Made by a program: the position numbers and the translations under genes. The notes under the pieces were generated by a model, which was given only the letters and a program-made list of their open reading frames with translations, did no database searches and was not told the origin of the DNA. Shown piece by piece: positions 8,928-16,629 of a stretch of DNA of 64,000 bases. The stretch's first letter is position 1. Each line of letters opens with the position of its first letter. This DNA is from Streptomyces sp. Ru71. GTDB lineage: Bacteria; Actinomycetota; Actinomycetes; Streptomycetales; Streptomycetaceae. The stretch is from positions 1 through 64,000 of the forward strand of contig NZ_PQSS01000042.1 in NCBI RefSeq assembly GCF_002920535.1, given 5' to 3'.

Positions 8928-9704
8928 TCAGCGCCGCGGCTCCCAGCGGAACCACCGCCGTACAGCAAACACCGCGACGACGATCCAGACCAGGGCGGTC
9001 ACCAGGGCCTCCACGGCGTCCCCCGCCGACAGCGCGCCACTCCAGCCGCCGCGGATCAGTGTCATCACCGCGCTCAGCGGCAGCAGTTCGCACACCGAGG
9101 CCACCCGGTCCGGGAACAACTCCAGCGGGACCATCATCCCGGAGCCGGCCATGGACACCAGGATCAGCGGCAACGCGGTGACCTGCGCACTCTCCACGCT
9201 CCGCGAGAAGCTCGCGGTGAGCGCGGCCAGCGCCGCGCACAGCACCAGCCCCGCCGCCAGCCCGAGCACCGCCAGCTGCGGCGCCTTCGGCGCGTGCACA
9301 TGGAGGACCGCCGTACAGCCGGCCACCAGCACCACCGCCTGCACCAGACCCGTCAGCACAGCCGGCAGCGAGGCCCCGGCGAGGATCTCCCCGTCCCGCG
9401 GCTCGCCCGTACGCAGCCGCTTGAGCACCAGCTCCTCACGCCGGGCGGCGAGCACGCCGACCAGGGCGCTGTAGACCGCGAACAGCAGCGAGAAGCCGAT
9501 CGCCGCGGGCAGCACCACCAGACCCATGTCCAGGCCCGAGCCCTTGAGATCCATGTCCTTCACCGTCGAGCGCACGGTGAACGGCATCACCAGCGGCACG
9601 AACACCGCCGTGACGATCACGCTCTTGCTGCGCCCGAGCAGCGTCAGCTCGGCCCTGGCCAGAGCCGCCATCCGGCCCGCCGGGGAGGTCACCGTGGCGC
9701 TCAT
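8928..9704 (-). CDS. ABC-2 type transporter permease
   Basis: This 258-residue membrane subunit belongs to an ABC-2 (DrrB-like) exporter. About six hydrophobic segments are visible, starting with SVIVTAVFVPLVMPFTV (residues 27-43) and VVLPAAIGFSLLFAVYSALVG. The central MAGSGMMVPLELFPDRV loop matches the ABC-2 signature region. The ATG at 9704 overlaps the TGA of the ATPase gene (ATGA), showing tight coupling. The protein would work as a dimer with the ATPase encoded just upstream. The substrate cannot be read from the sequence. DrrAB-type pairs in Streptomyces often export antibiotics or lipids. Confidence 0.9.
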   Translation of the reverse strand: MSATVTSPAGRMAALARAELTLLGRSKSVIVTAVFVPLVMPFTVRSTVKDMDLKGSGLDMGLVVLPAAIGFSLLFAVYSALVGVLAARREELVLKRLRTGEPRDGEILAGASLPAVLTGLVQAVVLVAGCTAVLHVHAPKAPQLAVLGLAAGLVLCAALAALTASFSRSVESAQVTALPLILVSMAGSGMMVPLELFPDRVASVCELLPLSAVMTLIRGGWSGALSAGDAVEALVTALVWIVVAVFAVRRWFRWEPRR

Positions 9705-10651
9705 GCCGCGAACTCCTCGCTCCGCGCGCCCGCGGACTCCCGGGCGATCCCCAGGAACGCCTCCTCCAGCGAGGCCGACCGCACATCCAGCCGGCGCAGC
9801 TCCACCCGCGCCCCCTCGGCCCACACCAGCAGCTCCGTGGCCGTGCGCTGAAGCTCCCGTGTGCGCAGCCGGACCAGGCGGCCGTCCACCTCGTGCCCGC
9901 ACACCCCGAGCCCGGGCAGCGCCGGCAGATCACCGAGGACGTATCCGTCGGGCAGTTCGAAGGTGATCCGCGACGGCTGCGCGGCCGTCACCTCGGCGGG
10001 CGTGCCGGCGGCCGCGATGCGCCCCTCGTGCAGGATCGCCAGCCGGTCGGCGAGATCCTCCGCCTCCTGGAGGTAATGCGTGGTCAGCAGCACGGTCGTG
10101 CCCCTGTCGCGCAGCGCCCGCACCAGCGCCCAGGTGTCCCGGCGCCCCTCGGCGTCCAGTCCCGTCGTCGGCTCGTCCAGGAACAGCACCTCGGGATCGC
10201 CGAGCAGGGCGAGTGCCAGGTCGAGGCGCCGCCGCTCACCTCCGGAGAGCTGCTTCACCCGCACCCCGGCCTTGCCGGACAGTCCCACCAGCCCCAGCGC
10301 CTCGTCCACCGGCCGGGTGCCGCTCACGCAGCCCGCCCACATCCGCGCGGTCTCGGCCACCGTCAGCTCGGACGGGAAGCCGCCCTCCTGCAGCATCACC
10401 CCGGTGCGCGGCCGTACGGCGGCGCGCTCGGTGTACGGGTCGTGGCCGAGGACGCGCACCCGGCCGCCGGAGGGCCGGGCGAGGCCCTCCAGCAGTTCCA
10501 CGGTGGACGTCTTGCCCGCGCCGTTCGTGCCGAGCAGCGCGAAGACCTCGCCACGTTTCACGTGGAACGTGATCCCGCCGACCGCCTCGAACCCGCCCCC
10601 GTACACACGCCGGAGGTCGGTGACCTCAATCACGTGTTCGTTCGTGTCCAT
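9701..10651 (-). CDS. ABC transporter ATP-binding protein, DrrA-like
   Basis: This 316-residue ATPase is the first gene of the four-gene exporter/two-component operon. It shows Walker A (GTNGAGKT, residue about 41), the Q-loop region GVMLQEGGFP, the signature LSGGERRRLDLALALLG, Walker B VLFLDEPTTGLD, and the H-loop LLTTHYLQEAE. A C-terminal extension of about 90 residues is typical of the DrrA/CcmA-type drug-resistance subfamily. The ATG at 10651 begins a normal N-terminus (VIEVTDLRRVYGG). The operon promoter should lie in the 135 bp between this start and the second tRNA-Gly gene. The substrate is unknown. Confidence 0.93.
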   Translation of the reverse strand: MDTNEHVIEVTDLRRVYGGGFEAVGGITFHVKRGEVFALLGTNGAGKTSTVELLEGLARPSGGRVRVLGHDPYTERAAVRPRTGVMLQEGGFPSELTVAETARMWAGCVSGTRPVDEALGLVGLSGKAGVRVKQLSGGERRRLDLALALLGDPEVLFLDEPTTGLDAEGRRDTWALVRALRDRGTTVLLTTHYLQEAEDLADRLAILHEGRIAAAGTPAEVTAAQPSRITFELPDGYVLGDLPALPGLGVCGHEVDGRLVRLRTRELQRTATELLVWAEGARVELRRLDVRSASLEEAFLGIARESAGARSEEFAA

Positions 10652-10749
10652 GACGTCAGCGTCCCGGCACCCGCGGGCGTCCGGCAGTGCGCGCTGTCAT
10701 CTGCGCACATGACAAATGTCAGAAAGCGGCAGGCGCGGGGACAACGAAA

Positions 10750-10778
10750 AGACCCCGGTCCCAAGAGGACCGGGGTCT
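10750..10778 (-). terminator. Intrinsic terminator of tRNA-Gly(GCC) copy 2
   Basis: The sequence is identical to the hairpin at 6898-6926, again directly downstream of a tRNA-Gly(GCC) on the minus strand. It ends the transcript of the tRNA-Gly(TCC)/tRNA-Gly(GCC) pair. Confidence 0.85.
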
Positions 10779-10786
10779 CATTCCCG

Positions 10787-10859
10787 AGCGGACGACGAGG
10801 CTCGAACTCGCGACCTCAACCTTGGCAAGGTTGCGCTCTACCAACTGAGCTACGTCCGC
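10787..10859 (-). tRNA. tRNA-Gly(GCC), copy 2
   Basis: This 73-nt cloverleaf has the same sequence as the copy at 6935-7007 (anticodon GCC, T-loop TTCGAGC). The 119 bp 10742-10860 match 6890-7008 exactly, including the terminator. It lies 80 bp downstream of tRNA-Gly(TCC) on the same strand, so the two may share a transcript. Confidence 0.97.
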
Positions 10860-10939
10860 ATTGCCGCCGACCGGCTCCCACCGATCGGTGCGTGCACCAG
10901 CCTACCTGATCCACAAGAGTGGTCCTGACGGCGATGCAG

Positions 10940-11011
10940 AGCGGGTGACAGGAATCGCACACTGCGCCTTCCCCCTGGAAGGGGGATGTTCTACTACTGA
11001 ACTACACCCGC
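10940..11011 (-). tRNA. tRNA-Gly(TCC) with non-canonical D- and T-loops
   Basis: The minus strand gives a 72-nt tRNA: acceptor GCGGGTG/CACCCGC, D-stem GTTC/GAAC, anticodon stem TCCCC/GGGGA, loop CTTCCAG (anticodon TCC), and discriminator T. Two conserved tertiary positions are changed. The D-loop AGTAGTA has A where G18 is expected. The T-loop reads TGCGATT, so position 55 is G instead of U, while G19 and C56 remain. The T-stem (GCAG, bulged T, G opposite CCTGT) closes only with a one-base bulge or mismatches. The gene is intact in the acceptor and anticodon arms and clustered with a normal tRNA-Gly(GCC). It may be a functional decoder of GGA/GGG or a specialised glycine donor (see findings). 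Confidence 0.85.
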
Positions 11012-11177
11012 ATTGCCGTGATGAGCTGGGCCTTTCGGCTTCGCCCGGCGGCGTGCTCAGACTTTAGCCGAACAACAGGGGTGCAGCGCAAGTCGGCGGC
11101 CCGCAGGGGCGGCTGACCGGGCGTCGGGCGCGGTGCGCGGGCGCGGCGGCGGACGTCGGCGGGGCGAAGAGCCCGGC

Positions 11178-11495
11178 TCAGCGGGCGGCGGCGAACGCCT
11201 CGTACACCTTCTTCGGGATCCGGCCGCGGGCCGGGACGTCCATCTTGTTGGCCTGGGCCCAGGCCCGCACGGCCGCCGGGTCGGGGGCGACCTCGGTCTG
11301 CTGGTACGCCTTGCCGGACCGCGAGCGCTTGCGGCCGGCCTCCACGTAGGGCGCGAGCGCCTTGCGCAGTTTCTTGGCGTTGGTTTCGTTCAGGTCGATC
11401 TCGTACGACTTGCCGTCGAGCCCGAAGACGACCGTTTCCGCCGCTTCCGAGCCGTCCATGTCGTCAAAGAGCGTGACCACGACCTTCTGCGCCAC
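11178..11495 (-). CDS. lsrL: Lsr2 family nucleoid-associated protein (second paralogue type)
   Basis: Lsr2 proteins bind AT-rich DNA, bridge it, and silence foreign or specialised-metabolite genes. This 105-residue product has the whole family plan: N-terminal dimerisation strands (AQKVVVTLFDDMDG), the conserved YEIDLNETNAKKLRKALAPYV, a basic linker (GRKRSRSGK), and a C-terminal DNA-binding domain with the minor-groove RGR motif in VPARGRIPKKVYEAF. I chose the GTG at 11495 because it gives the usual (M)AQKVVVTL start and follows an aagggac site. From memory, the S. coelicolor gene next to purS is the paralogue LsrL (SCO4076), not the main Lsr2. It is divergent from purS, and the shared spacer is AT-rich for this genome, so self-binding is plausible. 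Confidence 0.88.
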   Translation of the reverse strand: MAQKVVVTLFDDMDGSEAAETVVFGLDGKSYEIDLNETNAKKLRKALAPYVEAGRKRSRSGKAYQQTEVAPDPAAVRAWAQANKMDVPARGRIPKKVYEAFAAAR

Positions 11496-11805
11496 GAATA
11501 TCGGTCCCTTCTGCGGCACCTTGATACAGCTCATCTGCGATGACGGTGCCGAGTATCGGTTATCGGCATTTCATTTGTACAGTGCGCGCCAATGGAAAGT
11601 GAAGCCCGACTAAATCGCTCCGCGTGTCCCGGCGCAATAGGTGCCGCGAGCCGGTCGGGGATCTTTCCCAGAATTTTTGGCGAGCGTACCCGGCCGATAC
11701 CGCATCGTGATGGCGGTCACGTAGTTTCCTACAACTCTACTCGCGTAGAAATTTTGTGCGGGTAGTCTGAAGGAACCTGCTCAGCACCACACACCGGGAG
11801 TGCCA
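11496..11805. promoter_or_regulatory. Divergent, relatively AT-rich spacer between lsrL and purS
   Basis: These 310 bp hold no gene that I can support. The stretch 11540-11770 is clearly richer in A/T than its surroundings (for example around 11550-11590 and 11725-11765). It should contain the promoters of both the Lsr2 paralogue and purSQL. AT-rich DNA of this kind is the known target of Lsr2 proteins, so cross- or auto-control is possible. A tagtct hexamer at about 11763 could be a -10 element for purS, but I see no convincing -35. Confidence 0.4.
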
Positions 11806-12069
11806 GTGGCACGCGTCGTAGTCGACGTCATGCTCAAGCCGGAGATCCTCGACCCCCAGGGCCAGGCGGTGCAGCGCGCACTGCCGCGACTGGGTTTCGA
11901 AGGGATCTCGGACGTCCGTCAGGGAAAGCGATTCGAACTGGAAGTTGAGGGCCCGGTCGACGAGGCCGCCCTCGCCCGCATTCACGATCTTGCGGAGTCC
12001 TTCCTCGCCAACACCGTGATCGAGGACTTCACCGTCAAGGTCGAGGAAGTCGCGGAGGCCGCGAAGTGA
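11806..12069 (+). CDS. purS: Phosphoribosylformylglycinamidine synthase subunit PurS
   Basis: PurS is the small structural subunit that docks PurQ to PurL in the three-part FGAM synthase. The 87-residue product (ARVVVDVMLKPEILDPQG...) matches the family length and start. The GTG at 11806 is preferred over the GTG at 11800 because a gggag site ends about 6 bp before it and the usual protein starts (M)ARVVVDV. The stop overlaps the purQ start (GTGA), so purS, purQ and purL form one coupled operon. Confidence 0.95.
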   Translation: MARVVVDVMLKPEILDPQGQAVQRALPRLGFEGISDVRQGKRFELEVEGPVDEAALARIHDLAESFLANTVIEDFTVKVEEVAEAAK

Positions 12070-12746
12070 CCGCTCGTATCGGCGTCGTCACTTTCCCGGG
12101 ATCTCTCGACGACCGGGACACGCAGCGCGCGATCCGCCTCGCGGGCGCCGAACCGGTCGCCCTGTGGCACAAGGACAAGGACCTCAAGCAGGTCGACGCC
12201 GTGGTGCTGCCCGGCGGTTTCTCCTACGGCGACTATCTGCGCGCCGGTGCCATCTCCCGCTTCTCGCCGGTGATGGAGACCGTCATCGAGCAGGCGAAGG
12301 CCGGCCTTCCGGTCCTCGGCATCTGCAACGGCTTCCAGATCCTCACCGAGGCCCACCTGCTGCCCGGCGGCATGCTTGGCAACGACCACCTGCACTTCAT
12401 CTGCCGCGACCAGAAGCTGCGGGTGGAGAACGCGGACACGGCCTGGACCGTGGACTACGAGCAGGGCCAGGAGATCCACATCCCGCTGAAGAACATGGAC
12501 GGCCGCTACGTGGCCGACCGGTACACGCTGGACAAGCTGGAGGCCGAGGGCCGGGTCGCGTTCCGCTACCTGGACGTCAACCCGAACGGCTCGCTCAACG
12601 ACATCGCCGGCATCACCAACGAGGCCGGCAACGTCGTGGGCCTGATGCCGCACCCGGAGCACGCCACGGAGCCGCTCATCGGCACCGGCCGCACCGACGG
12701 TCTCCCCTTCTTCACCTCGATCCTCAAGAAGCTGGTCAACGCATGA
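12066..12746 (+). CDS. purQ: Phosphoribosylformylglycinamidine synthase subunit PurQ (glutaminase)
   Basis: PurQ hydrolyses glutamine and passes ammonia to PurL for FGAM formation. The 226-residue class I glutamine amidotransferase has the nucleophile Cys in VLGICNGFQIL near residue 87 and the catalytic His/Glu pair in MPHPEHATEP near residue 200. PGGFSYGDYLRAGAISR near residue 50 is the oxyanion region. The gene overlaps purS by 4 bp at its start and purL by 4 bp at its end (ATGA), giving coupled equal expression. Confidence 0.97.
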   Translation: MTARIGVVTFPGSLDDRDTQRAIRLAGAEPVALWHKDKDLKQVDAVVLPGGFSYGDYLRAGAISRFSPVMETVIEQAKAGLPVLGICNGFQILTEAHLLPGGMLGNDHLHFICRDQKLRVENADTAWTVDYEQGQEIHIPLKNMDGRYVADRYTLDKLEAEGRVAFRYLDVNPNGSLNDIAGITNEAGNVVGLMPHPEHATEPLIGTGRTDGLPFFTSILKKLVNA

Positions 12747-15001
12747 GCCGGACGCCTCTGGACACGGTCGAGCACGCGGCCGCGACCCCCGACGTCGAGC
12801 TGCCCTGGGCCGAACTCGGCCTGAAGAAGGACGAGTACGAGCGCGTGGTCGAGATCCTCGGCCGCCGGCCCACCGGTGCCGAGCTCGCCATGTACTCGGT
12901 CATGTGGTCCGAGCACTGCTCGTACAAGTCCTCCAAGGTCCACCTCCGCCAGTTCGGCGAGAAGGCCCCCGAGAACGACGCGATGCTGGTCGGCATCGGC
13001 GAGAACGCCGGTGTCGTCGACGTCGGCCAGGGCTACGCGGTCACCTTCAAGGTCGAGTCGCACAACCACCCGTCGTACGTGGAGCCCTACCAGGGCGCCG
13101 CCACCGGCGTGGGCGGCATCGTCCGCGACATCATCGCCATGGGCGCCCGCCCGGTCGCCGTGGTCGACCCGCTGCGCTTCGGCGCAGCCGACCACCCCGA
13201 CACCAAGCGCGTGCTGCCCGGCGTCGTCGCCGGCATCGGCGGCTACGGCAACTGCCTCGGCCTGCCCAACATCGGCGGCGAGGTCGTCTTCGACGCCTGC
13301 TACCAGGGCAACCCGCTGGTCAACGCCGGTGCCATCGGCGTGATGCGGCACGAGGACATCCACCTCGCGAAGGCGTCCGGCGCCGGCAACCAGGTCATCC
13401 TGTACGGCGCCCGCACCGGCGGCGACGGCATCGGCGGCGCGTCGATCCTCGCCTCCGAGACCTTCGACGACGCCAAGCCCTCCAAGCGCCCGGCCGTCCA
13501 GGTCGGCGACCCCTTCCAGGAGAAGCTCCTCATCGAGTGCACCCTGGAGGCGTTCAAGGAGAAGCTGGTCGTCGGCATCCAGGACCTCGGCGCGGCGGGC
13601 CTGTCCTGCGCCACCTCCGAGCTGGCCTCCAACGGCTCCGGCGGCATGCGCGTCACCCTGGACGACGTCCCCCTGCGTGACTCGACTCTCTCGCCCGAGG
13701 AGATCCTCATGAGCGAGTCGCAGGAACGCATGTGCGCGGTCGTCGAGCCGGACAAGGTCGAGCGCTTCCTGGAGATCTGCGAGAAGTGGGACGTCATCGC
13801 CACCGTCATCGGTGAGGTGACCGACGGCGACCGCCTGGAGATCTTCTGGCACGGCGAGAAGATCGTCGACGTCGACCCGCGCACGGTCGCCCACGAGGGC
13901 CCGACCTACGAGCGCCCCTACGCCCGCCCGTCCTGGCAGGACGAGCTGCAGGCCGACGACGCGAACAAGCTGCCCCGCCCGGCGACCTCGGACGAGCTGA
14001 AGGACCAGGTCCTGAAGCTGGTGGCCTCCCCGAACCAGGCCTCCAAGAAGTGGATCACCTCGCAGTACGACCACTTCGTGCAGGGCAACACCGTCCTCGC
14101 CCAGCCCGAGGACTCGGGCATGATCCGCATCGACGAGGAGACCGGCCTCGGTGTGGCCATCGCCACCGACGGCAACGGCCGCTACGCCAAGCTCGACCCG
14201 TACACGGGCGCGCAGCTGGCCCTGGCGGAGGCGTACCGCAACGTCGCCACCACCGGTGCCAAGCCGCTCGCGGTGTCCGACTGCCTGAACTTCGGCTCGC
14301 CCGAGGACCCGGCCGTCATGTGGCAGTTCGCGGAGGCCGTGCGCGGTCTGGCGGACGGCTGCCAGCAGCTGGGCACGCCGGTGACCGGCGGCAACGTCTC
14401 GCTGTACAACCAGACCGGCGAGGCCGCCATCCACCCGACCCCGGTCGTGGCGGTCCTCGGCGTGATCGACGACGTCGCCCGCCGCACGCCGGTCGCCTTC
14501 CAGGAAGAGGGCCAGCTCCTCTACCTGCTCGGCGACACGCGTGAGGAGTTCGGCGGTTCGGCCTGGTCCCAGGTGATCCACGACCACCTCGGCGGCCTGC
14601 CCCCGAAGGTCGACCTGGAGCGCGAGCGCCTGCTGGCCGAGATCCTGATCGCAGCCTCCCGCGACGGCATGATCGACTCCGCGCACGACCTGTCCGACGG
14701 CGGTCTGATCCAGGCCGTGGTCGAGTCGGCGCTGCTCGGGGACAAGGGCGCCCGGCTGATCGTCCCGGACGGTCTGGACGCGTTCACCTTCCTCTTCTCC
14801 GAGTCGGCCGGCCGCGCCGTCGTCGCGGTGCCGCGTTCGGAGGAGGTCCGCTTCAACGACATGTGCGGTGCCCGTGGCCTGCCGGCCACCCGCATCGGCG
14901 TCGTGGACGGCGACACCATCGAGCTCCAGGGCGAGTTCGAGCTGTCCCTGGCGGAGCTGCGCACGGCGCACGAGGAGACGATCCCGGCACTGCTGAAGTA
15001 A
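12743..15001 (+). CDS. purL: Phosphoribosylformylglycinamidine synthase subunit PurL
   Basis: PurL is the ATP-dependent synthetase subunit converting FGAR to FGAM, with ammonia from PurQ. The 752-residue product is of the small PurL type that needs PurS and PurQ. Visible signs are SVMWSEHCSYKSSK near residue 55, VESHNHPSYVEPYQGAATGVGGIVRDI near 97, and the second AIRS-like half with AIATDGNGRYAKLDP near 475 and GTPVTGGNVSLYNQTGE near 545. The ATG at 12743 overlaps the purQ stop. A strong hairpin follows the stop. Confidence 0.97.
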   Translation: MSRTPLDTVEHAAATPDVELPWAELGLKKDEYERVVEILGRRPTGAELAMYSVMWSEHCSYKSSKVHLRQFGEKAPENDAMLVGIGENAGVVDVGQGYAVTFKVESHNHPSYVEPYQGAATGVGGIVRDIIAMGARPVAVVDPLRFGAADHPDTKRVLPGVVAGIGGYGNCLGLPNIGGEVVFDACYQGNPLVNAGAIGVMRHEDIHLAKASGAGNQVILYGARTGGDGIGGASILASETFDDAKPSKRPAVQVGDPFQEKLLIECTLEAFKEKLVVGIQDLGAAGLSCATSELASNGSGGMRVTLDDVPLRDSTLSPEEILMSESQERMCAVVEPDKVERFLEICEKWDVIATVIGEVTDGDRLEIFWHGEKIVDVDPRTVAHEGPTYERPYARPSWQDELQADDANKLPRPATSDELKDQVLKLVASPNQASKKWITSQYDHFVQGNTVLAQPEDSGMIRIDEETGLGVAIATDGNGRYAKLDPYTGAQLALAEAYRNVATTGAKPLAVSDCLNFGSPEDPAVMWQFAEAVRGLADGCQQLGTPVTGGNVSLYNQTGEAAIHPTPVVAVLGVIDDVARRTPVAFQEEGQLLYLLGDTREEFGGSAWSQVIHDHLGGLPPKVDLERERLLAEILIAASRDGMIDSAHDLSDGGLIQAVVESALLGDKGARLIVPDGLDAFTFLFSESAGRAVVAVPRSEEVRFNDMCGARGLPATRIGVVDGDTIELQGEFELSLAELRTAHEETIPALLK

Positions 15002-15020
15002 CGCCGGCCGTACGACGACG

Positions 15021-15054
15021 AAGGCCCCGCCCGTTTTCGAACGGGCGGGGCCTT
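15021..15054. terminator. Bidirectional terminator between purL and MFS gene
   Basis: A 15-bp perfect stem (aaggccccgcccgtt / aacgggcggggcctt) with a ttcg tetraloop lies between the converging purL and MFS genes. It can end transcripts from both sides. Confidence 0.88.
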
Positions 15055-15064
15055 CGGGTTTCCG

Positions 15065-16534
15065 TCACACGGTCACCGCTTCCCGTGCGGGCGCCGAGGG
15101 GCCGGCCGTGGGCCGGGCGGTGGGCAGCCGCAGCGCCAGCAGCAGGCACAGGGCCATCACCCCGGCCCCGCACAGGAACACCGTGTCCATGGCCGAGGTG
15201 TAGGACTCCAGACCGGCCGCCCGGGCGGCACCGGTGAGTGCGCCCAGCGCGCCGGTGTCGCCGGGGCCGTCGTACAGCCTGGCCAGCAGGGTGCCGAAGA
15301 GGGCGGCGCCGGTGGCGGTGCCGAGGGTCTGGAAGAAGCGGATGGCCGTGGTGGCCACGCCGAGCTGGTGGCGGGGCGCGGTGTCCTGCACCAGCTGGAT
15401 CAGCTGGCCCAGCAGCTGGCCGAAGCCGAGGCCGATGAGCAGCAGTTCGCCCCGCAGCAGCCACAGCGAGGTGTGGGTTCCCGTGGTGGCCAGGAGCAGG
15501 AAGGCGGCCGTGGCGGTGGCCGAGCCGCCGATGACGAAGGTGCGCTCGGACCAGCCGCGGTCCGAGAGCCTGCCGGAGACGATGCCGACGACCGTCATAC
15601 CGGTGGCCATGGGCAGCAGGTACAGCCCGGCCGAGGAGCTGGCGATACCGCGTACGACCTGCAGATAGACCATGACGTAGTACATCGCGCCGGCCATGGC
15701 CGCGCCCATCAGTCCCTGGATCGCGAAGCCCAGGCGCAGCTCCCGGACCCGGAAGAGCGAGGGCGGCAGGATCGGTTCGGCAGCGGTGGACTGGCGCCAC
15801 AGGAACAGGCCGAGTGCCGCCGCGCAGGCCACGGCGAGGGACAGGATCACCGGTGAGGACCAGGCGTACTGCTTGCCTCCCCACTCGGTGACCAGCAGCA
15901 GCGTGGTGGAGAAGGCGGCGGCGAGGGCGGCGCCGGTGAAGTCGATGGAGTGGCGCCGGTGTTCCTCCGGGAGCCGCAGGACGAAGGCCGCGGCGGCGAG
16001 GGCGGCGAGGCCCAGCGGCAGATTGACGTAGAACGCCCAGCGCCAGCTCGCGTGGTCGGCGAGCACTCCGCCGATCCAGGGGCCGACGGCCATGCCGCCG
16101 CCGGCGACGAGTCCGCCGACCCCGCTCTTGCGGCCGCCCTTCTCGCCCGGCCCCTTCAGCTGGGCGATCACGACCATCGTGACGCTCATCAGCCCGCCCG
16201 CGCCCAGGCCCTGCAAGGCCCGGGCGGCGATGAGCTGGCCGATCGACTGGGCGGCCCCGCACAGCGCCGAGCCGAGCAGGAAGCTGCCGAGCGCGCCGAG
16301 GAACACCCGCTTGGCGCCGAGCGCGTCGCACAGCCGGCCGTACAGCGGAAGCATCGCGGCCGAAGCCAGCGCGTAGGCGCTGACCAGCCAGGGGATGCGG
16401 TCGATGCCGTGCTCGGGGTCGAGATCGCGCACGATCGGGACGGTGGCCGCGGAGACGATCTGCATGTCGAGGACGGCCAGCACGATCGTGGTGAGACAGA
16501 CGAGGAAGCCGATCTTGCGCTGGGTTTCGGTCAT
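15065..16534 (-). CDS. MFS drug exporter, DHA2 (EmrB/QacA) type
   Basis: This 489-residue proton-coupled exporter has about 14 hydrophobic segments. The first, GFLVCLTTIVLAVLDMQIV, carries the DHA2 motif D1 with Asp, Gln and Ile after LAVLDMQI. The motif A loop is LPLYGRLCDALGAKRVFL near residue 75. Motif C appears as LAAGGGMAVGPWIGGVL-like sequence near 145. The ATG at 16534 gives TETQRKIGF directly before the first helix. It is divergent from the TetR gene at 16630, with paired repeats between them, so repression of the pump by that regulator is the natural reading. The substrate is not known. Confidence 0.9.
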   Translation of the reverse strand: MTETQRKIGFLVCLTTIVLAVLDMQIVSAATVPIVRDLDPEHGIDRIPWLVSAYALASAAMLPLYGRLCDALGAKRVFLGALGSFLLGSALCGAAQSIGQLIAARALQGLGAGGLMSVTMVVIAQLKGPGEKGGRKSGVGGLVAGGGMAVGPWIGGVLADHASWRWAFYVNLPLGLAALAAAAFVLRLPEEHRRHSIDFTGAALAAAFSTTLLLVTEWGGKQYAWSSPVILSLAVACAAALGLFLWRQSTAAEPILPPSLFRVRELRLGFAIQGLMGAAMAGAMYYVMVYLQVVRGIASSSAGLYLLPMATGMTVVGIVSGRLSDRGWSERTFVIGGSATATAAFLLLATTGTHTSLWLLRGELLLIGLGFGQLLGQLIQLVQDTAPRHQLGVATTAIRFFQTLGTATGAALFGTLLARLYDGPGDTGALGALTGAARAAGLESYTSAMDTVFLCGAGVMALCLLLALRLPTARPTAGPSAPAREAVTV

Positions 16535-16567
16535 GGCAGCACCATGCCCTGGATACGTGTACCGAGT

Positions 16568-16597
16568 CAATCTTTCATCCAGGCCAATCTTTCATCC
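16568..16597. promoter_or_regulatory. Direct-repeat candidate operator for the TetR regulator
   Basis: The 13-mer caatctttcatcc occurs twice, at 16568-16580 and 16585-16597 (17-bp period), in the 95-bp spacer between the divergent MFS and TetR genes. Outside them, gtgtaccg (16557-16564) and cggtacac (16615-16622) form a widely spaced inverted pair. Such symmetry in a divergent spacer points to operator sites, but binding is inferred. Confidence 0.5.
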
Positions 16598-16629
16598 GGG
16601 GCAAAACTTCGGCGCGGTACACTGCGGGC

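Noticed and set aside
6890..10860. Integrative element using the tRNA-Gly genes as attachment sites
   Set aside because: No integrase, excisionase or plasmid-type gene lies between the repeats, and both tRNAs are complete. The repeat includes the full gene plus terminator, unlike a typical short att core.
12566..14971. Long minus-strand open frame opposite purL
   Set aside because: It has Val/Asp/Gly/Leu-rich shadow composition and no motif. purL on the plus strand is certain.
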